Assembly (NCBI GenBank): GCA_016742175.1
Contig: JACVCH010000011.1
Coordinates: 1 to 64,000, forward strand
DNA length: 64,000 nucleotides
From: Rhizobiaceae bacterium
GTDB lineage: Bacteria > Pseudomonadota > Alphaproteobacteria > Rhizobiales > Rhizobiaceae
Direction of reading: 5' to 3'
Shown: positions 63,465-64,000 of the stretch, one piece after another
Layout: each line of letters begins with the position of its first letter
How positions within the stretch are numbered: the stretch's first letter is position 1
The notes under the pieces: model-generated
What the model saw: only the letters and a program-made list of their open reading frames with translations
What the model was told of the DNA's origin: nothing
The model's database searches: none
Translations under genes and position numbers: made by a program

Positions 63465-64000
63465 ATGCTGCGCCAGAAAACGAACACCGCCCCTGACCGC
63501 GAACAGATCGTCCAGTCGGCCGCCCGCACGCTGGCGACCGAGGCCGCCGGTCTCGCCACGCTCGCCCAATCCTTCGAGAACGGCCTTGCCGACGCGTTCG
63601 CCGCGGCCGTCGAAACCGTGGCCGCCATCACGGGGCGAGTGATCGTGACGGGCGTCGGAAAGAGCGGCCATATCGGCTCCAAGATCGCCGCGACGCTCGC
63701 CTCGACGGGGACGCCGGCCTTCTTCGTCCATCCGGCCGAGGCCAATCACGGCGATCTCGGCATGATCGCCAAGGACGACGCGATCCTCGCCATCTCGTGG
63801 TCCGGCGAAACGGCCGAGCTCGGCGGTATCATCGCCTATGCGCGGCGGTTCTCGATCCCGCTCATCGCCATCACGTCGGGCACGCAGTCGGCACTGGCGC
63901 GCGAGGCGAGCGTCGTGCTCGCGCTGCCGAAGGTCGCCGAAGCCTGCCCGCACGGCCTTGCGCCGACCACCTCGACGCTGATGCAACTCGTCATGGGCGA
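63465..64000 (+). CDS. kdsD: Arabinose-5-phosphate isomerase, 5' part (cut by window end)
   Basis: The first 178 residues of a SIS-domain isomerase, MLRQKTNTAPDREQIVQSAA onward. VIVTGVGKSGHIGSKIAATL, HPAEANHGDLGMIAKDDAIL and SWSGETAELGGIIAYARRF are the KdsD/KpsF/GutQ signatures. It converts ribulose-5-phosphate to arabinose-5-phosphate for Kdo synthesis and lipopolysaccharide. The frame is open to the last base; the CBS domains would lie beyond the window. ATG at 63465 was chosen by homology. Confidence 0.9.
   Translation, partial: MLRQKTNTAPDREQIVQSAARTLATEAAGLATLAQSFENGLADAFAAAVETVAAITGRVIVTGVGKSGHIGSKIAATLASTGTPAFFVHPAEANHGDLGMIAKDDAILAISWSGETAELGGIIAYARRFSIPLIAITSGTQSALAREASVVLALPKVAEACPHGLAPTTSTLMQLVMG

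Noticed and set aside
1-64000. tRNA or rRNA genes
   Set aside because: Reading of the intergenic regions found no cloverleaf arms or GGTTCGA-type T-loops; a covariance search would be needed to exclude small RNAs.

Overview
The window is a high-GC chromosomal stretch from an alphaproteobacterium, most likely a member of the Rhizobiales (Hyphomicrobiales). Supporting signs are the small aa3-oxidase subunit IV next to a split pntA1/pntA2/pntB transhydrogenase, a Brucella-type Omp10 lipoprotein, BioYMN biotin uptake, homospermidine synthase, a FeeM-like acyltransferase of the kind common in rhizobia, and RIME-like palindromic repeats. Base 1 is a contig end: bases 22-87 are an error-bearing Illumina P7/Nextera adapter, not genome. 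The last gene (kdsD) runs off the right edge. No rRNA, tRNA, CRISPR array, prophage or intact insertion sequence was recognised.

Layout. 0.2-4.1 kb: polyamine-type ABC transporter (ATPase, two permeases, binding protein), then an MFS carrier. 5.7-10.5 kb: FeeM-like N-acyl transferase, DUF3096 miniprotein, aa3 oxidase subunit IV, proton-pumping transhydrogenase, GIY-YIG protein. 10.5-11.2 kb: a tandem array of about 171-bp units. 11.2-12.4 kb: TPR lipoprotein and ribosomal protein S21. 12.7-18.2 kb: heterotetrameric sarcosine oxidase soxBDAG. 18.2-20.9 kb: CHASE-PAS-GGDEF-EAL protein. 21.0-35.3 kb: a TetR-centred divergent catabolic locus (two SDRs, phosphotransferase, MaoC hydratase on one side; TetR, acyl-CoA dehydrogenase, two quinone-reductase-like enzymes, LivHMGF, acyl-CoA ligase and LivK on the other). 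35.3-39.7 kb: RND efflux pump. 40.0-44.1 kb: glutamine-synthetase-like ligase, aldehyde dehydrogenase and iron alcohol dehydrogenase. 44.1-49.9 kb: complete branched-chain 2-oxoacid dehydrogenase complex (E1a, E1b, E2, E3). 49.9-54.7 kb: DUF982 protein, then bioYMN-pabB-pabC-DUF3445. 54.8-63.3 kb: homospermidine synthase, Omp10, zinc metallopeptidase, LysM-tailed 5'-nucleotidase, ferrochelatase, beta-barrel protein. 63.5 kb to the end: partial kdsD.

How the genes fit together. The dominant theme is uptake and oxidation of amines and organic acids: polyamine import, sarcosine oxidation, a gamma-glutamylation-type amine route, branched-chain oxoacid oxidation, and an acyl-CoA locus whose enzyme set resembles levulinate/4-hydroxyacid catabolism. 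Sarcosine oxidase, and probably the DUF3445 demethylase, release C1 units that need folate, and pabB/pabC supply the folate precursor in the same transcription unit as the DUF3445 gene.

Non-coding structure is unusually rich. At least four families of GC-rich palindromic repeats sit in operon junctions. The bkd operon carries one at two of its three junctions, a different family at the third, and a further palindromic segment inside the E2 reading frame. A 20-bp inverted repeat lies in the TetR intergenic region. CtrA-like TTAA-N7-TTAA motifs with one mismatch lie upstream of the FeeM-like gene, the GGDEF-EAL gene and kdsD.
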